A DNA stretch of 64,000 bases from Bradyrhizobium macuxiense (GCF_007993935.1 NZ_VITY01000007.1:248001-312000); one strand, 5' to 3'; counted from the stretch's first letter, positions 9,531 through 18,582 are shown. Numbers and translations: made by a program. The notes: generated by a model from the sequence alone, not told the origin.

Positions 9531-11228
9531 ATGTCGGGGACTGCAGGAGTTTTCGCCACCACCGCGCTCAGCGGCTACGAGCTGTTGGCCGATCCGCAGC
9601 TGAACAAGGGCACGGCGTTCTCCGAGGCGGAGCGCGAGGCGTTCGACCTGCACGGCCTGCTGCCGCCCAACATTTTGACGCTGGACGAGCAGGTCTCGCG
9701 CCGCCTCGAGGCGCTGCGCGGTTACGAGACCGACATCGAGCGCTATGCCTTCCTGCGCGAATTGCAGGACACCAACGAGACGCTGTTCTACGCGCTCCTG
9801 GTCAGCAATCTGGAAGAGCTGCTGCCGATCGTCTACACGCCGACCGTCGGCGAGGGCTGCCAGAAATTCAGCCGGCTGTTTCGCAAGCCGCGCGGTCTGT
9901 TCCTCAGCATCCCGCACCAGCACCGGATCGATCGCATCTTCGCCCATCCGCGCTTCGATCACGTCGAGGCGATCGTGGTCACCGACGGCGAGCGCATCCT
10001 CGGCCTCGGCGACCAGGGCGCCGGCGGCATGGGCATCCCGATCGGCAAGCTCGCGCTCTACACCGGCTGCGGCGGCCTGCATCCGGCGACCACGCTGCCG
10101 ATCATGCTCGACGTCGGCACGGACAATCCCGATTGCCTGGCTGATCCGCTCTATGTCGGCTGGCGCAATGAGCGCGTTCGCGGCCAGCAATATGACGACT
10201 TCATCGAGGCGTTCGTCTCGGCGGTGGTGAAGCGCTGGCCCCGCGTCCTGCTGCAATGGGAGGACTTCGCCAAGAACAATGCGACGCGGATGCTCGAGCG
10301 CTACCGCGACCGGCTCCTGACCTTCAACGACGATATCCAGGGCACTGCGGCGGTGGCGACCGGCGCCTTGCTCTCCGCCATCAACGTCACCGGCGTGCCG
10401 CTCACCGAGCAGCGCGTCGCCGTGCTTGGCGCCGGCTCCGCCGGCTGCGGCATCGCCAGCCTGATCCGCGCCGCGATGGTCGATGCCGGCCTGCCTGAGG
10501 GCGAGGCGGCAAAACGCTTCTACATGGTCGACCGCGACGGGCTGCTGCTCGAGGGCATGAGCGGGCTCGCACCGTTCCAGCTGCCGTTCGTGCAGAGCAA
10601 GCAGGCGATCGCCGGCTGGCAGCTCAGCCATCCCGACAAGATCGCGCTGCTCGACGTCGTGCGCAACGCACGGCCGACCGTGCTGATCGGCGTCTCCGGC
10701 CAGGCCGGCGCGTTCTCCGAGCCGATCGTCCGCGCGATGGCCGAGTGCAACAAGCGGCCGGTGATCTTCCCGCTGTCCAACCCGACCTCGCGCGAGGAAG
10801 CGACGCCGGTCGACATCGAGGCCTGGACCGAGGGGCGGGCGCTGATCGGCGTCGGCAGCCCGTTCCCGCCGATCATCCGCGACGGCGCGCGCTTCAAGGT
10901 CGACCAGACCAACAACTCCTACATCTTCCCGGGTGTCGGCGTCGGCGCGCTCGCAGTCGGCGCCAGCCGGGTCAGCGACGGTATGTTCATGGCCGCCGCC
11001 AAGGCGCTCGCCAGCGTCTCGCCCGCCCGCAACAACCCGAAGCACAATCTGCTGCCACCGGTCAGCGCGCTGCGCGAAGTGGCACTGACAGTTGCGCTGG
11101 CGGTGGCGCTGCAGGCGCACAAGGAAGGGCTCGCCAAGGATGTTCCGATCGACCAGGTCGAGGCGCGCATCCATGCCAAGGTCTGGACGCCGCGCTACGT
11201 TCCCTATCGGCGCAGCGATCGGTCCTAG
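9531..11228 (+). CDS. maeA: NAD-dependent malic enzyme (oxaloacetate-decarboxylating)
   Basis: It converts malate to pyruvate and CO2 with reduction of NAD. The 565-residue length equals that of the SfcA/MaeA single-domain class, without the phosphotransacetylase-like extension of rhizobial Dme/Tme. Seen are YTPTVGEGC (about 102-110), the malic signature RILGLGDQGAGGMGIPIGK (about 155-173), the metal/substrate segment FNDDIQGTAAV, and a second Rossmann motif VLGAGSAGCGIA. A TTG five codons earlier is in frame, but GAGGG at 9518-9522 points to the ATG at 9531. Its last four bases overlap the convergent MFS gene. Confidence 0.93.
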   Translation: MSGTAGVFATTALSGYELLADPQLNKGTAFSEAEREAFDLHGLLPPNILTLDEQVSRRLEALRGYETDIERYAFLRELQDTNETLFYALLVSNLEELLPIVYTPTVGEGCQKFSRLFRKPRGLFLSIPHQHRIDRIFAHPRFDHVEAIVVTDGERILGLGDQGAGGMGIPIGKLALYTGCGGLHPATTLPIMLDVGTDNPDCLADPLYVGWRNERVRGQQYDDFIEAFVSAVVKRWPRVLLQWEDFAKNNATRMLERYRDRLLTFNDDIQGTAAVATGALLSAINVTGVPLTEQRVAVLGAGSAGCGIASLIRAAMVDAGLPEGEAAKRFYMVDRDGLLLEGMSGLAPFQLPFVQSKQAIAGWQLSHPDKIALLDVVRNARPTVLIGVSGQAGAFSEPIVRAMAECNKRPVIFPLSNPTSREEATPVDIEAWTEGRALIGVGSPFPPIIRDGARFKVDQTNNSYIFPGVGVGALAVGASRVSDGMFMAAAKALASVSPARNNPKHNLLPPVSALREVALTVALAVALQAHKEGLAKDVPIDQVEARIHAKVWTPRYVPYRRSDRS

Positions 11229-12490
11229 AACCGGCTTTCGATTCGGCGCACGTCAGGGCGTGCGGGCGTCGCCTCGGCAGGCACGCCCGCGTCCCGCCGG
11301 ATGCGTTGTCGCGATGTGATCCAGCCAAGAGCGAGCGCGGCAAGGCCGAAGCCAACACAGAGCGCACAGACCGCCGCCCATCCGTCGTGCGTCCAGGCGA
11401 CGCCGGCCAGCGCGGAGCCAGCGGCTCCGCCGAGGAAGAACAACCCGGTATAGAGCCCGTTGAGGCGGCCGCGGATCTCCGGACGCAAGCTGTTGACCGC
11501 GTGCCGTCCGAGCGTCTGATCGCCGATCACGCCGAGATCGACGATGACCGCGGCCAGAACCAGCAGCAGCAACGCGGTGCCGCGGTGCATCGCCGGATCG
11601 AAGCCAAGCCGATCCGCACCGAAGATGAGGGCGAGGCCGGACCCGGCGATCACGCAGAGATGGGCAAGGCGCGTCGCGGTCTCGTCGAGACGCCGATCGG
11701 CGGCCCACCCGGCGACCGGCGCCACGATCGCCCCGCCGATACCGGCAAGGGCAAACGCGCCGATCCCGATCTGTCCCAGCCCGAACGGAGGCGCCGCGAG
11801 CAGCAGCGGCACGCCGGTCCAGAACGCGCCGAAGGCCCCCATGCACAACGCCTGGCAAGCCGCGCGCCGCTGCAGCACCGGCTCGCTGCGCAGCACGATC
11901 CAGAGCGACGAGACCAGTTCGAGAAAGCTCAAGCGGCTGGATTGCGAACGCGCAGGCACGATCAATGCACAGGCAAGGCAGACCACCGCGAGCGCCGCGG
12001 CGTCGGCGAGGTAGGCTCCGCGCCAGCCGAAAAGGCTGGCCGACAGGTTGGCGCTCGGTCGCGACAGCAGCACGCCGATCATCAGCCCGCTCATCACCTT
12101 GCCGATCACGCGGCCGCGCGCCGCTGGCTCCGCAAGACCGGCTGCAAGCGGCACGACCATTTGCGTGGCGCTGGTCGTCAGCCCCACGATGAACGCGCTG
12201 AGCAGGAAGAGCGTCGCCGAGGGCGAGTAGGCCGCGGCCGCCAGCGCAAGGGTCCCGGTCAGGAGCGTCGTCAACATGACGGAGCGCATCCGGAAGATAT
12301 CGATCAACGGGACGAGCAGCACGAGCCCGGCGGTGTAGCCAAGCATCGGCATCATGGCGATCAGGCCGGCGGCGCTTTCCGTCAACCCGAACGACGCGGC
12401 GATCGGGACCGAGAGAGACTGCGCGGCGAACAGCGGCAGCACGATCACTGCGATCGCCGCGCTCAGTGCGGCTGTGAGAGCACTCTGCAT
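11225..12490 (-). CDS. MFS transporter
   Basis: A 421-residue inner-membrane protein with about twelve hydrophobic segments. The N-terminal half resembles drug or sugar efflux MFS proteins (a cytoplasmic loop with an R-G-R-V-I-G-K motif near residue 130). An in-frame TTG at 12496 could also start it; neither has a strong ribosome site. It follows the cupin gene by 31 bases on the same strand, and the two are probably one unit facing the MocR regulator. The substrate is unknown. Its 3' end overlaps the malic enzyme stop. Confidence 0.85.
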   Translation of the reverse strand: MQSALTAALSAAIAVIVLPLFAAQSLSVPIAASFGLTESAAGLIAMMPMLGYTAGLVLLVPLIDIFRMRSVMLTTLLTGTLALAAAAYSPSATLFLLSAFIVGLTTSATQMVVPLAAGLAEPAARGRVIGKVMSGLMIGVLLSRPSANLSASLFGWRGAYLADAAALAVVCLACALIVPARSQSSRLSFLELVSSLWIVLRSEPVLQRRAACQALCMGAFGAFWTGVPLLLAAPPFGLGQIGIGAFALAGIGGAIVAPVAGWAADRRLDETATRLAHLCVIAGSGLALIFGADRLGFDPAMHRGTALLLLVLAAVIVDLGVIGDQTLGRHAVNSLRPEIRGRLNGLYTGLFFLGGAAGSALAGVAWTHDGWAAVCALCVGFGLAALALGWITSRQRIRRDAGVPAEATPARPDVRRIESRF

Positions 12491-12521
12491 CGTCAAGAGA
12501 TCCCGGGGCGTTGCATGACCA

Positions 12522-12980
12522 TTACAGCGGCTTCATCAGATCCGCGGCGGTTGCGTCGCGCGGAGCGATGTAGATCGCGAGCAGGGTCGCGGGCTCGGTC
12601 GAACTCGGGTTGTGCGAAACGCGATGAATGGCGCCGGCCGGCTCCCACCAGGCTTCGCCGGCGCTGTAGGTCCGTTCCGGGCCGTCGCCGACCTGCGATG
12701 CCACCATGCCCGACACGACATAGGCCATCACGCCGTTGGCATGGGCATGCACGGGCGATCCCGTTCCCGGAGGATACGTCACCTCCACGAGCGTGATGTC
12801 GCGCGCCGGATCGCCGGGCAGCGCCTGCTTGATCACGTCGCGCCGGGAGGACTGTTTCGTTCCCGCTGCAGAGTGTTGCGGCTGCGCATTGGCGTCCGAT
12901 CCTCGGGCAGCCGCGAGGGCCGCGAGCAGCGCGGCGATCGAGGCGCGATTGAAGTCGCGTCGAAGGATGGTGGATGTCAT
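12522..12980 (-). CDS. cupin-domain protein with Tat-type signal
   Basis: A 152-residue protein. The N-terminus RRDFNRAS followed by an Ala-rich hydrophobic stretch looks like a twin-arginine signal, so export is likely. The rest is a single cupin barrel (about residues 60-145) with HAHANG and a later GAIHRVSHNP; the histidines can bind a metal. It is the first gene of a unit with the MFS transporter and is divergent from the MocR regulator across a gap of about 90 bases, which suggests regulation by it. The reaction is unknown. Confidence 0.78.
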   Translation of the reverse strand: MTSTILRRDFNRASIAALLAALAAARGSDANAQPQHSAAGTKQSSRRDVIKQALPGDPARDITLVEVTYPPGTGSPVHAHANGVMAYVVSGMVASQVGDGPERTYSAGEAWWEPAGAIHRVSHNPSSTEPATLLAIYIAPRDATAADLMKPL

Positions 12981-13069
12981 GTCGTGGGCTCCTGCGTTGG
13001 TCCATGGCCACCATCTAGCGAGCGGATGGTCTATTCAGAAGAGCCAAGAGGCGCCATATTGACTAGGCC

Positions 13070-14518
13070 ATGATGAAACGCAGCAAGAGACGGGTGACCG
13101 GGTTGGTTCGCAGCGGCGGCATGCCGCTTTCGCGCCAGCTCTATGAGCGTTTCCGGCACGCGATCGCATCCGGGCAGCTACGGCCGGGCGACCGGCTGCC
13201 TTCGATCCGCGGTCTTGCCGCCGAGCTCGCCATGGCGCGCGGCACGGTGGATGCCGCCTATGCCATGCTGGCCGGGGAGGGCTATGTCGTCACGCGCGGT
13301 CAGGCGGGAACGATCGTGTCGCCGGAGCTGCGCGACGCCGCGGCGCTCGATGACGTCGCGACGTTTCCGGCCCGGTCCAGCAGCCAGCCGCGTGGCCGCG
13401 CCGATCCTCTGCTGCTGCAGATGGGGCTGCCTGCGATCGATCTCTTTCCGCGCAAGCTCTGGACCCATGTGATCGCGCGAGAGGCGCGGCGGAGCTCCGC
13501 TTCAGACATGATGTATCCGGATCCGGCCGGCTTCGAACCGTTAAGGCAGGTGATCGCGGCTTATCTGGTGTCCTCCCGCGGGATCGCGTGCGACTGGCGC
13601 CAGGTGCTGGTGACCAACGGGTTTCAGGGCGGCCTCGATCTGGCGCTCCGCATCCTGCTGCGGCGTGGCGACCGCGCCTGGATCGAAGACCCCTGCTTTC
13701 CGCCCGTGCGAAGCGCACTTGAACTGGCCCGCGCCGGACTGGTCGCCGTACCCGTCGATTCCGATGGGATGCGGGTCGGCGACGGCATCAGGCAGGCGCG
13801 GCGGGCAAGGCTCGCGGTCGTCACGCCCTCGCATCAGAGCCCGCTCGGCGTATCGCTTTCGCTGCCGCGCCGCATGGAGCTGCTTCGGTGGGCGAACCAG
13901 GCAGATGCCTATGTCATCGAGGACGACTATGACAGCGAGTTCCGGTTTGTCGGCCGGCCGCTGCCGGCATTGAAGAGCCTCGATCGCGGCCAGCGCGTGA
14001 TCTATTCGGGGACGTTCAGCAAGACGCTCTTTCCCGGCTTGCGGCTCGGCTATCTGGTTCTGCCGGATCGTCTGCTCGACAGCTTCATCGAGGTCAGCGC
14101 CAGCTATAGCGGCGGCTTCAATCCCTTCGCGCAGCGGGTCGTCGCGGGCTTCATGGCGGAAGGGCACTTCGCGCGCCATCTGAAGCGGATGCGGAAGCTG
14201 TACGCGGCGCGCCGCGCCGCCCTGGCTGCCGCGCTGACCGCCGAATTCGGCGAGCGCATCAGGATCGAGTTGCAGCCGGGCGGCATGCACCTGCTGCTTC
14301 GGTTCATCGGCCGCACGCAGGATGCACGGCTAGCGCAGCTTACCAGGGGCGATGGATTTGGTGCCGAGCCGCTGTCGAGCCGCAGCATTCGGCACGACTG
14401 CGGGCAGGGCCTGCTGGTCGGCTTTACCAATGCGGCCGAGGCCGATGCGCCTGCGATCGCGCGGCGGCTCAGGCGCGCAATCGAGCCCGTGGCCGAGCGG
14501 CGAGCGCGGACCGACTAA
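13070..14518 (+). CDS. MocR-type GntR-family regulator with aminotransferase domain
   Basis: A 482-residue fusion of a GntR winged helix (about residues 18-85) and a fold-type I aminotransferase-like domain. The PLP pocket is intact: Asp286 (VIEDDYDSE) and Lys318 (SGTFSKTLFPG). MocR regulators sense PLP or amino-compound aldimines and usually control a divergent gene, here the cupin/MFS unit. Two consecutive ATG codons at 13070 and 13073 could both start it. Autoregulation through the shared gap of about 90 bases is expected for the family but not seen directly. Confidence 0.9.
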   Translation: MMKRSKRRVTGLVRSGGMPLSRQLYERFRHAIASGQLRPGDRLPSIRGLAAELAMARGTVDAAYAMLAGEGYVVTRGQAGTIVSPELRDAAALDDVATFPARSSSQPRGRADPLLLQMGLPAIDLFPRKLWTHVIAREARRSSASDMMYPDPAGFEPLRQVIAAYLVSSRGIACDWRQVLVTNGFQGGLDLALRILLRRGDRAWIEDPCFPPVRSALELARAGLVAVPVDSDGMRVGDGIRQARRARLAVVTPSHQSPLGVSLSLPRRMELLRWANQADAYVIEDDYDSEFRFVGRPLPALKSLDRGQRVIYSGTFSKTLFPGLRLGYLVLPDRLLDSFIEVSASYSGGFNPFAQRVVAGFMAEGHFARHLKRMRKLYAARRAALAAALTAEFGERIRIELQPGGMHLLLRFIGRTQDARLAQLTRGDGFGAEPLSSRSIRHDCGQGLLVGFTNAAEADAPAIARRLRRAIEPVAERRARTD

Positions 14519-14566
14519 AGTTCTAGGCGCTGCGTTCCATCCCGTTGGAACCTTCGGTGCGGCCGT

Positions 14567-14586
14567 GTCGTTTGTACTCAAACGAC
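14567..14586. promoter_or_regulatory. perfect inverted repeat upstream of the MHS transporter
   Basis: GTCGTTTG and CAAACGAC separated by four bases, about 50-70 bases before the transporter start. It could be an operator or an RNA hairpin. It has no run of T after it, so it is not a terminator. Confidence 0.4.
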
Positions 14587-14634
14587 CCGAATACTCGACA
14601 TCCACCCGGGGGCTTGTCCGAGGGAGACGCTCCC

Positions 14635-15999
14635 ATGGTAACACTCAGCCCGACAACTGGCTCGACACTCGGCCTCGACGCCAACCAACTCACGTCAGCG
14701 GAGCATCAGCTCCAGCTGCGCCGTGCGGTGATCGCCTCCACGGTCGGGACCGCGATCGAATGGTACGACTTCTTCCTCTACAGCACCGTCACCGGCCTCG
14801 TTTTCGCAAAGCTGTTCTTTCCGCATTCCGATCCTTGGGTCGGCACGCTGGAAGCCTTCGCGATCTATGCGGTCGGCTTCATCGCGCGGCCGATCGGCGC
14901 TGCGATCTTCGGCCACTATGGCGACCGCATCGGCCGCAAGTCGACGCTGATCGCAACGCTGCTGTTGATGGGACTGGCCACCGCGGCGGTGGCGTTGGTG
15001 CCGACCTATTCCAGCATCGGCATCTGGGGCGCGGTGATCCTCACCGTGCTGCGCTTCATCCAGGGCGTCGGTGTCGGCGGTGAATGGGGCGGCTCGGTGC
15101 TGATGTCGATGGAATGGGCGCGCAACGATCGCTCGCGCGGACTGATCGCCTCCTGGCCGCAATTCGGCGTGCCCTGCGGGCTGTTCCTTGCCAATCTCGC
15201 CGTGCTGGCGTTCAGCCAGATGTCGGGCGAACATTTCCTGGCGTGGGGCTGGCGCATTCCGTTCGCGCTCAGCATCATCCTGGTCGGCGTCGGCCTCTAC
15301 ATCCGGCTCGGCATCCTGGAAACGCCTGTGTTCACCAAGCTGCTGGCCAAGCGTCAGGTCGATCGCACGCCGATGCTGACGGTCATCAGGGACCATCCGA
15401 GGGAGATCCTGCTGTCCGCCTTCGCGCGGATGTCTGAGCAGGCGCCGTTCTACATCTTTACCGCCTTCGTGTTCTCCTACGGCATCGGCACGCTGCATTT
15501 CTCGCGCGATTTCCTGCTGACCGCGGTGCTTTCGGCCTCGGTGCTGTCGTTCGTCTCCATCCCGGTATTCGGGCACGTTTCCGACCAGATCGGCCGCAAG
15601 AACATGTACATGATCGGCGCGTTGGTGACCGGCATCTTCGGCTTCATCTACTTCGCGATGCTCAACACCGGATCGGCGGCGATCGTCTTTCTCGCGATCG
15701 TGCTGTCGCTGATTCCGCACGACATGCAGTACGGCCCGCAGGCCGCGCTGATCGCCGAGAGCTTTACCGGACGGCTGCGATACAGCGGCGCCTCGCTCGG
15801 TTACCAGCTTGCATCCGTAATCGCGGGTGGCCCGGCGCCGTTGATTGCGACCTGGCTGTTCGGCCGATTCCATTCGGCAACGGCGATCGCGATCTATATC
15901 GCGGTCTGCGCCGTCATCACCCTGATCGCGACCGCGCTGATGACCGACTTCACCGGCAAGGACATCAATGCGCCGGATGCGCATCCGCAGCGAATTTGA
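14635..15999 (+). CDS. MFS transporter, metabolite:H+ symporter (MHS) family
   Basis: A 454-residue protein with twelve predicted membrane segments. The family-typical GTAIEWYDFFLYS in segment 1, the GHYGDRIGRK loop between segments 2 and 3, and GVGVGGEWGGSVLM in segment 4 place it with the shikimate/alpha-ketoglutarate/citrate proton symporters. The frame is open 90 bases further upstream, but AGGGAG eight bases before 14635 sets the start. Substrate is likely a small organic acid. The SPW gene follows after 19 bases and may be co-transcribed. Confidence 0.92.
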   Translation: MVTLSPTTGSTLGLDANQLTSAEHQLQLRRAVIASTVGTAIEWYDFFLYSTVTGLVFAKLFFPHSDPWVGTLEAFAIYAVGFIARPIGAAIFGHYGDRIGRKSTLIATLLLMGLATAAVALVPTYSSIGIWGAVILTVLRFIQGVGVGGEWGGSVLMSMEWARNDRSRGLIASWPQFGVPCGLFLANLAVLAFSQMSGEHFLAWGWRIPFALSIILVGVGLYIRLGILETPVFTKLLAKRQVDRTPMLTVIRDHPREILLSAFARMSEQAPFYIFTAFVFSYGIGTLHFSRDFLLTAVLSASVLSFVSIPVFGHVSDQIGRKNMYMIGALVTGIFGFIYFAMLNTGSAAIVFLAIVLSLIPHDMQYGPQAALIAESFTGRLRYSGASLGYQLASVIAGGPAPLIATWLFGRFHSATAIAIYIAVCAVITLIATALMTDFTGKDINAPDAHPQRI

Positions 16000-16018
16000 G
16001 GCAGCAAGGGAGCAATCG

Positions 16019-16396
16019 ATGAAGAACTGGCGAAAAGAATCCGCACTTGATCTCTACAATCTGGCCGCAGCGATCTTCCTGCTCGCGGCGCCATGGCTGT
16101 TCGTGCATGCCAATCCGACGGCAGCGATCGATCTCAGGATCAGTGGTGCCGCGATCGCGATTATGTCGCTGGCCGCGATCGCAGCGTTCGCGATCTGGGA
16201 GGAGTGGATCAATCTGTTCGTCGGATGCTGGCTGATCGTCTCGCCCTGGCTGCTCGGCTTCACCCACACCCGCGCGATGCATTTTGCCATCGCCGCGGGT
16301 GCGGTGGTCGCGTTCATGGCGCTGCTCGAACTGTGGCTCGAATACGAGAAGACGCATCTCGGTCCGGCCGCGCCCCAGGCCGCCGAAAGACATTAG
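16019..16396 (+). CDS. SPW-repeat membrane protein
   Basis: A 125-residue integral membrane protein with four hydrophobic segments. It has two copies of the SPW-type motif, LLAAPWLFVHA near residue 23 and LIVSPWLLGFT near residue 80, so it is an internal duplication of a two-helix unit. AAGGGAG precedes the ATG; an upstream in-frame ATG overlaps the previous gene and is less likely. Function of the family is unknown. Confidence 0.82.
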   Translation: MKNWRKESALDLYNLAAAIFLLAAPWLFVHANPTAAIDLRISGAAIAIMSLAAIAAFAIWEEWINLFVGCWLIVSPWLLGFTHTRAMHFAIAAGAVVAFMALLELWLEYEKTHLGPAAPQAAERH

Positions 16397-16436
16397 GAGC
16401 CGCCGCGGGCGCGATCGCGGATTGACCCTTTCTTTT

Positions 16437-16485
16437 GAGCATGATCTCTCCGGAAAACCGCTTCGCACTTTTCCGGATCATGCTC
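16437..16485. repeat. short dispersed palindrome (GAGCATGATC family)
   Basis: GAGCATGATC (16437-16446) and GATCATGCTC (16476-16485), with inner CCGGAAAA and TTTTCCGG arms. The same design recurs at 39350, 48413 and 60467. Its last base is the first base of the convergent gene's stop codon. Confidence 0.8.
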
Positions 16486-16757
16486 TAGCAGCCGCGGCAA
16501 ATGCCCCTGATCTTGCGGTCGACGATCGCATCCTCCTGATCGATGATCTGCTGCGACGCCGATGCCGCCGCCGGAATGTCGGCGGCGCGTGGCTGGCGAT
16601 GGCCAACCGGCGCCGACCACGGTCGCGTCGCGGTTTCGTTTGAAGCGTTGGCGTTGGGCTCCTGCACCGCCGATTGTGCGAAGGAGGAGGTCGCCATTGC
16701 CGCGGACAGGATTGCAGCGAGGCCAATCTGTTTGCCAAGTCGCCGAAGATCGCTCAT
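16485..16757 (-). CDS. hypothetical secreted protein (90 residues)
   Basis: It starts at the ATG at 16757, eight bases after GGAG. The N-terminus is basic then hydrophobic (LRRLGKQIGLAAILSAAMATSSFAQ), a clear signal peptide with cleavage near residue 28. The mature part is Ala/Asn-rich, then IDQEDAIVDRKIRGICRGC with two cysteines in the last five residues. No family recognised. The stop overlaps a dispersed palindrome. Confidence 0.62.
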   Translation of the reverse strand: MSDLRRLGKQIGLAAILSAAMATSSFAQSAVQEPNANASNETATRPWSAPVGHRQPRAADIPAAASASQQIIDQEDAIVDRKIRGICRGC

Positions 16758-16961
16758 GAGAAATCTCCATGTCGTCATCGCCGCGTTTGTGCGCGGCCCT
16801 GGTGAATGGAGTGCCTCTGTCGTTCCGGTATTCCCCCGCTCCATCTGATGTGATGCGACGATCGCGGTTCGGTGATCGCGCGTGAGGAAATATTTTCGAA
16901 CGTTGACGGTCTTGGGTCACAGGAGCCGAGCTTGGTCGGCTTCATCACGCGGAGAAATCCT

Positions 16962-17192
16962 ATGACCAAATTGACCTTCGCTGCGCTTGCGCTGGTTGCG
17001 GCAGCTGCGTATTCGGCTCAGGCGTCGGCCGCCGCCAACAACAATGCTGCGGCGCGGCGCGCCCATGCTTCGGTGACGACGACGACACCGGTCAGCAGCA
17101 AGACGACCGACTGCGTGCGCGCGCCGAACGTCGGATCGTTCGCGACCGCGCCCTTCACCGAACCGCCCTGCATGCCCGGCACGATGCGCTGA
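16962..17192 (+). CDS. hypothetical secreted protein (76 residues)
   Basis: The ATG at 16962 is preceded by GGAG. The N-terminal 22 residues (MTKLTFAALALVAAAAYSAQ) are a signal peptide with cleavage near QASA. The mature peptide of about 50 residues is rich in Ala, Thr and Pro with two Cys, consistent with a small periplasmic or exported protein. No family recognised. It is divergent from the other small secreted protein, with about 200 bases between them. Confidence 0.6.
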   Translation: MTKLTFAALALVAAAAYSAQASAAANNNAAARRAHASVTTTTPVSSKTTDCVRAPNVGSFATAPFTEPPCMPGTMR

Positions 17193-17268
17193 CCACACGC
17201 AGCGGAAAGCCCCGGACCTCCGGGGTTTCCCGGCCATGCGCGGTCGTCGGGATGCGACCGGGATTGAG

Positions 17269-17284
17269 CGTGACCCACGTCACA
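17269..17284. promoter_or_regulatory. Crp/Fnr-family operator candidate
   Basis: CGTGA-N6-TCACA, identical in its half-sites to the element at 9157-9172. Its centre is about 90 bases before the Gly/Ser-rich secreted protein. Confidence 0.45.
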
Positions 17285-17365
17285 GGCCGGCTGCTGCGAT
17301 CATGCGAACAGTGCGGCGTCGGAGCTGGCGCATGGTGCCCCGGCCCGAGTTCAAGGAGACGTCGC

Positions 17366-17668
17366 ATGACACGCAATTCGCTGATTGCTTTCGCCGCCGT
17401 TGTCGCGTTCGGCGTTACCGCGCTGGGCTCCGCACAGGCGGGTGGACTTCACATGGTGCCGCCGAAGAATGTCGGCGCGAAACTGCCCCCTGGCGGCTCA
17501 GGCGGCTCGAGCGGCTCGAGCGGCTCGGGCGGTTCGGGTGGCCCGCATCGCCAGCCGGTCGATCCGCCGCCTTACCTCGGAACGGGTTACAGCGGTGACA
17601 GTGCCGGTGGCAGCGGAGGCGGCGGATATTTCGGCGACCCCAATCATCCCGGCCACGAGCAGTTCTGA
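17366..17668 (+). CDS. hypothetical secreted Gly/Ser-rich protein (100 residues)
   Basis: AAGGAG lies before the ATG at 17366. The signal peptide spans about residues 1-24 (ends GSAQA). The mature part has a low-complexity run of GGS and GSS units near residues 45-60, then Pro-rich and Gly-rich segments ending HPGHEQF. Such composition suggests an unstructured exported peptide, perhaps wall or surface associated. No family recognised. A Crp-type palindrome lies upstream and a GC hairpin follows the stop. Confidence 0.6.
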   Translation: MTRNSLIAFAAVVAFGVTALGSAQAGGLHMVPPKNVGAKLPPGGSGGSSGSSGSGGSGGPHRQPVDPPPYLGTGYSGDSAGGSGGGGYFGDPNHPGHEQF

Positions 17669-17677
17669 AGACGCAAA

Positions 17678-17702
17678 CGGCCCCGAACCAGGTTCGGGGC
17701 CG
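17678..17702. terminator. GC-rich hairpin between convergent genes
   Basis: CGGCCCCGAACC with its complement and a one-base loop, between the secreted-protein stop and the convergent hydrolase stop. It lacks a good T run on either strand, so termination is only possible. Confidence 0.45.
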
Positions 17703-17730
17703 CGGTCTGCGGGCAGATTGGATCCGAAGT

Positions 17731-18432
17731 CTACTCGGGCTTGCCGATCGTCACGGCGAGCTTGCCGACGCCGTCGACGCCGCATTCGAGCTTGTCGCCG
17801 ACCTGCAACTGCGAGACGCCGGCGGGCGTGCCGGTCATGATGATGTCGCCGGCGGCGAGCTTCACTTGCTGCGAGAGCTGCCAGATGATCTCAGGCACGT
17901 TCCAGATCAATTCGTTGAGGTCGCCCTTCTGCGCTTCCTTGCCGTTGACGGTGAGCCAGATCTTGCCGCTCGATGGGTGGCCGATCTTCGAGGCCGGCTG
18001 GATCGCGGAGCAGGGCGCGGAATAGTCGAACGACTTGCCGATCTCCCAGGGCCGCTCCTTCTTGCGCGAGGCGATCTGCAGGTCGCGGCGGGTCAGGTCG
18101 ATGCCGACGGCATAGCCGTAGACATGCTCGAGCGCCTTGTCGGCGGGAATGTTGAGTCCGCCGCTCTTCATCGCCACCACCAGCTCGACCTCGTGATGCA
18201 GGTCCTTGGTCAGCGGCGGGTAGGGGATCGTCGCGCCATCAGGCACCAGCATGTCGGCATGCTTGCCGAAGAAGAACGGCGGCGCACGCTCGTCATTGCC
18301 CATCTCCCTGATATGCTCGAGATAGTTGCGGCCGACGCACCAGATGCGACGGACCGGATAGGTGCCGGATTCGCCGACGACGGGAAGCGAGGGCTGCGGA
18401 GGAAGCGGAATGACGGTGGAGGCGGCGTTCAT
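17731..18432 (-). CDS. fumarylacetoacetate hydrolase family protein
   Basis: A 233-residue single-domain FAH-fold enzyme. It shows CVGRNYLEH near residue 32, PFFFGKHAD, HHEVELVVAM (the metal-binding Glu pair, about 80-84) and IMTGTPAGVS near the C-terminus. This arrangement is that of fumarylpyruvate/acylpyruvate hydrolases, which cleave C-C bonds of ring-cleavage products. It is divergent from the dipeptidase, with no other catabolic genes beside it, so the exact substrate is open. Confidence 0.88.
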   Translation of the reverse strand: MNAASTVIPLPPQPSLPVVGESGTYPVRRIWCVGRNYLEHIREMGNDERAPPFFFGKHADMLVPDGATIPYPPLTKDLHHEVELVVAMKSGGLNIPADKALEHVYGYAVGIDLTRRDLQIASRKKERPWEIGKSFDYSAPCSAIQPASKIGHPSSGKIWLTVNGKEAQKGDLNELIWNVPEIIWQLSQQVKLAAGDIIMTGTPAGVSQLQVGDKLECGVDGVGKLAVTIGKPE

Positions 18433-18582
18433 GAACGGGTCCCGGAGGGTTGAAGGAGGGAGCGCGGGCGGTTTTTACGCGCTTAAGCCGCTCAGGGCTA
18501 GGGGCTGCGATTGCGTCAGGCGCAGAGGTGAGGCCAGCTTTCCGCCGAGCGCGGCCGGCTGCGGCCGGCGAGGGTGATGCCG

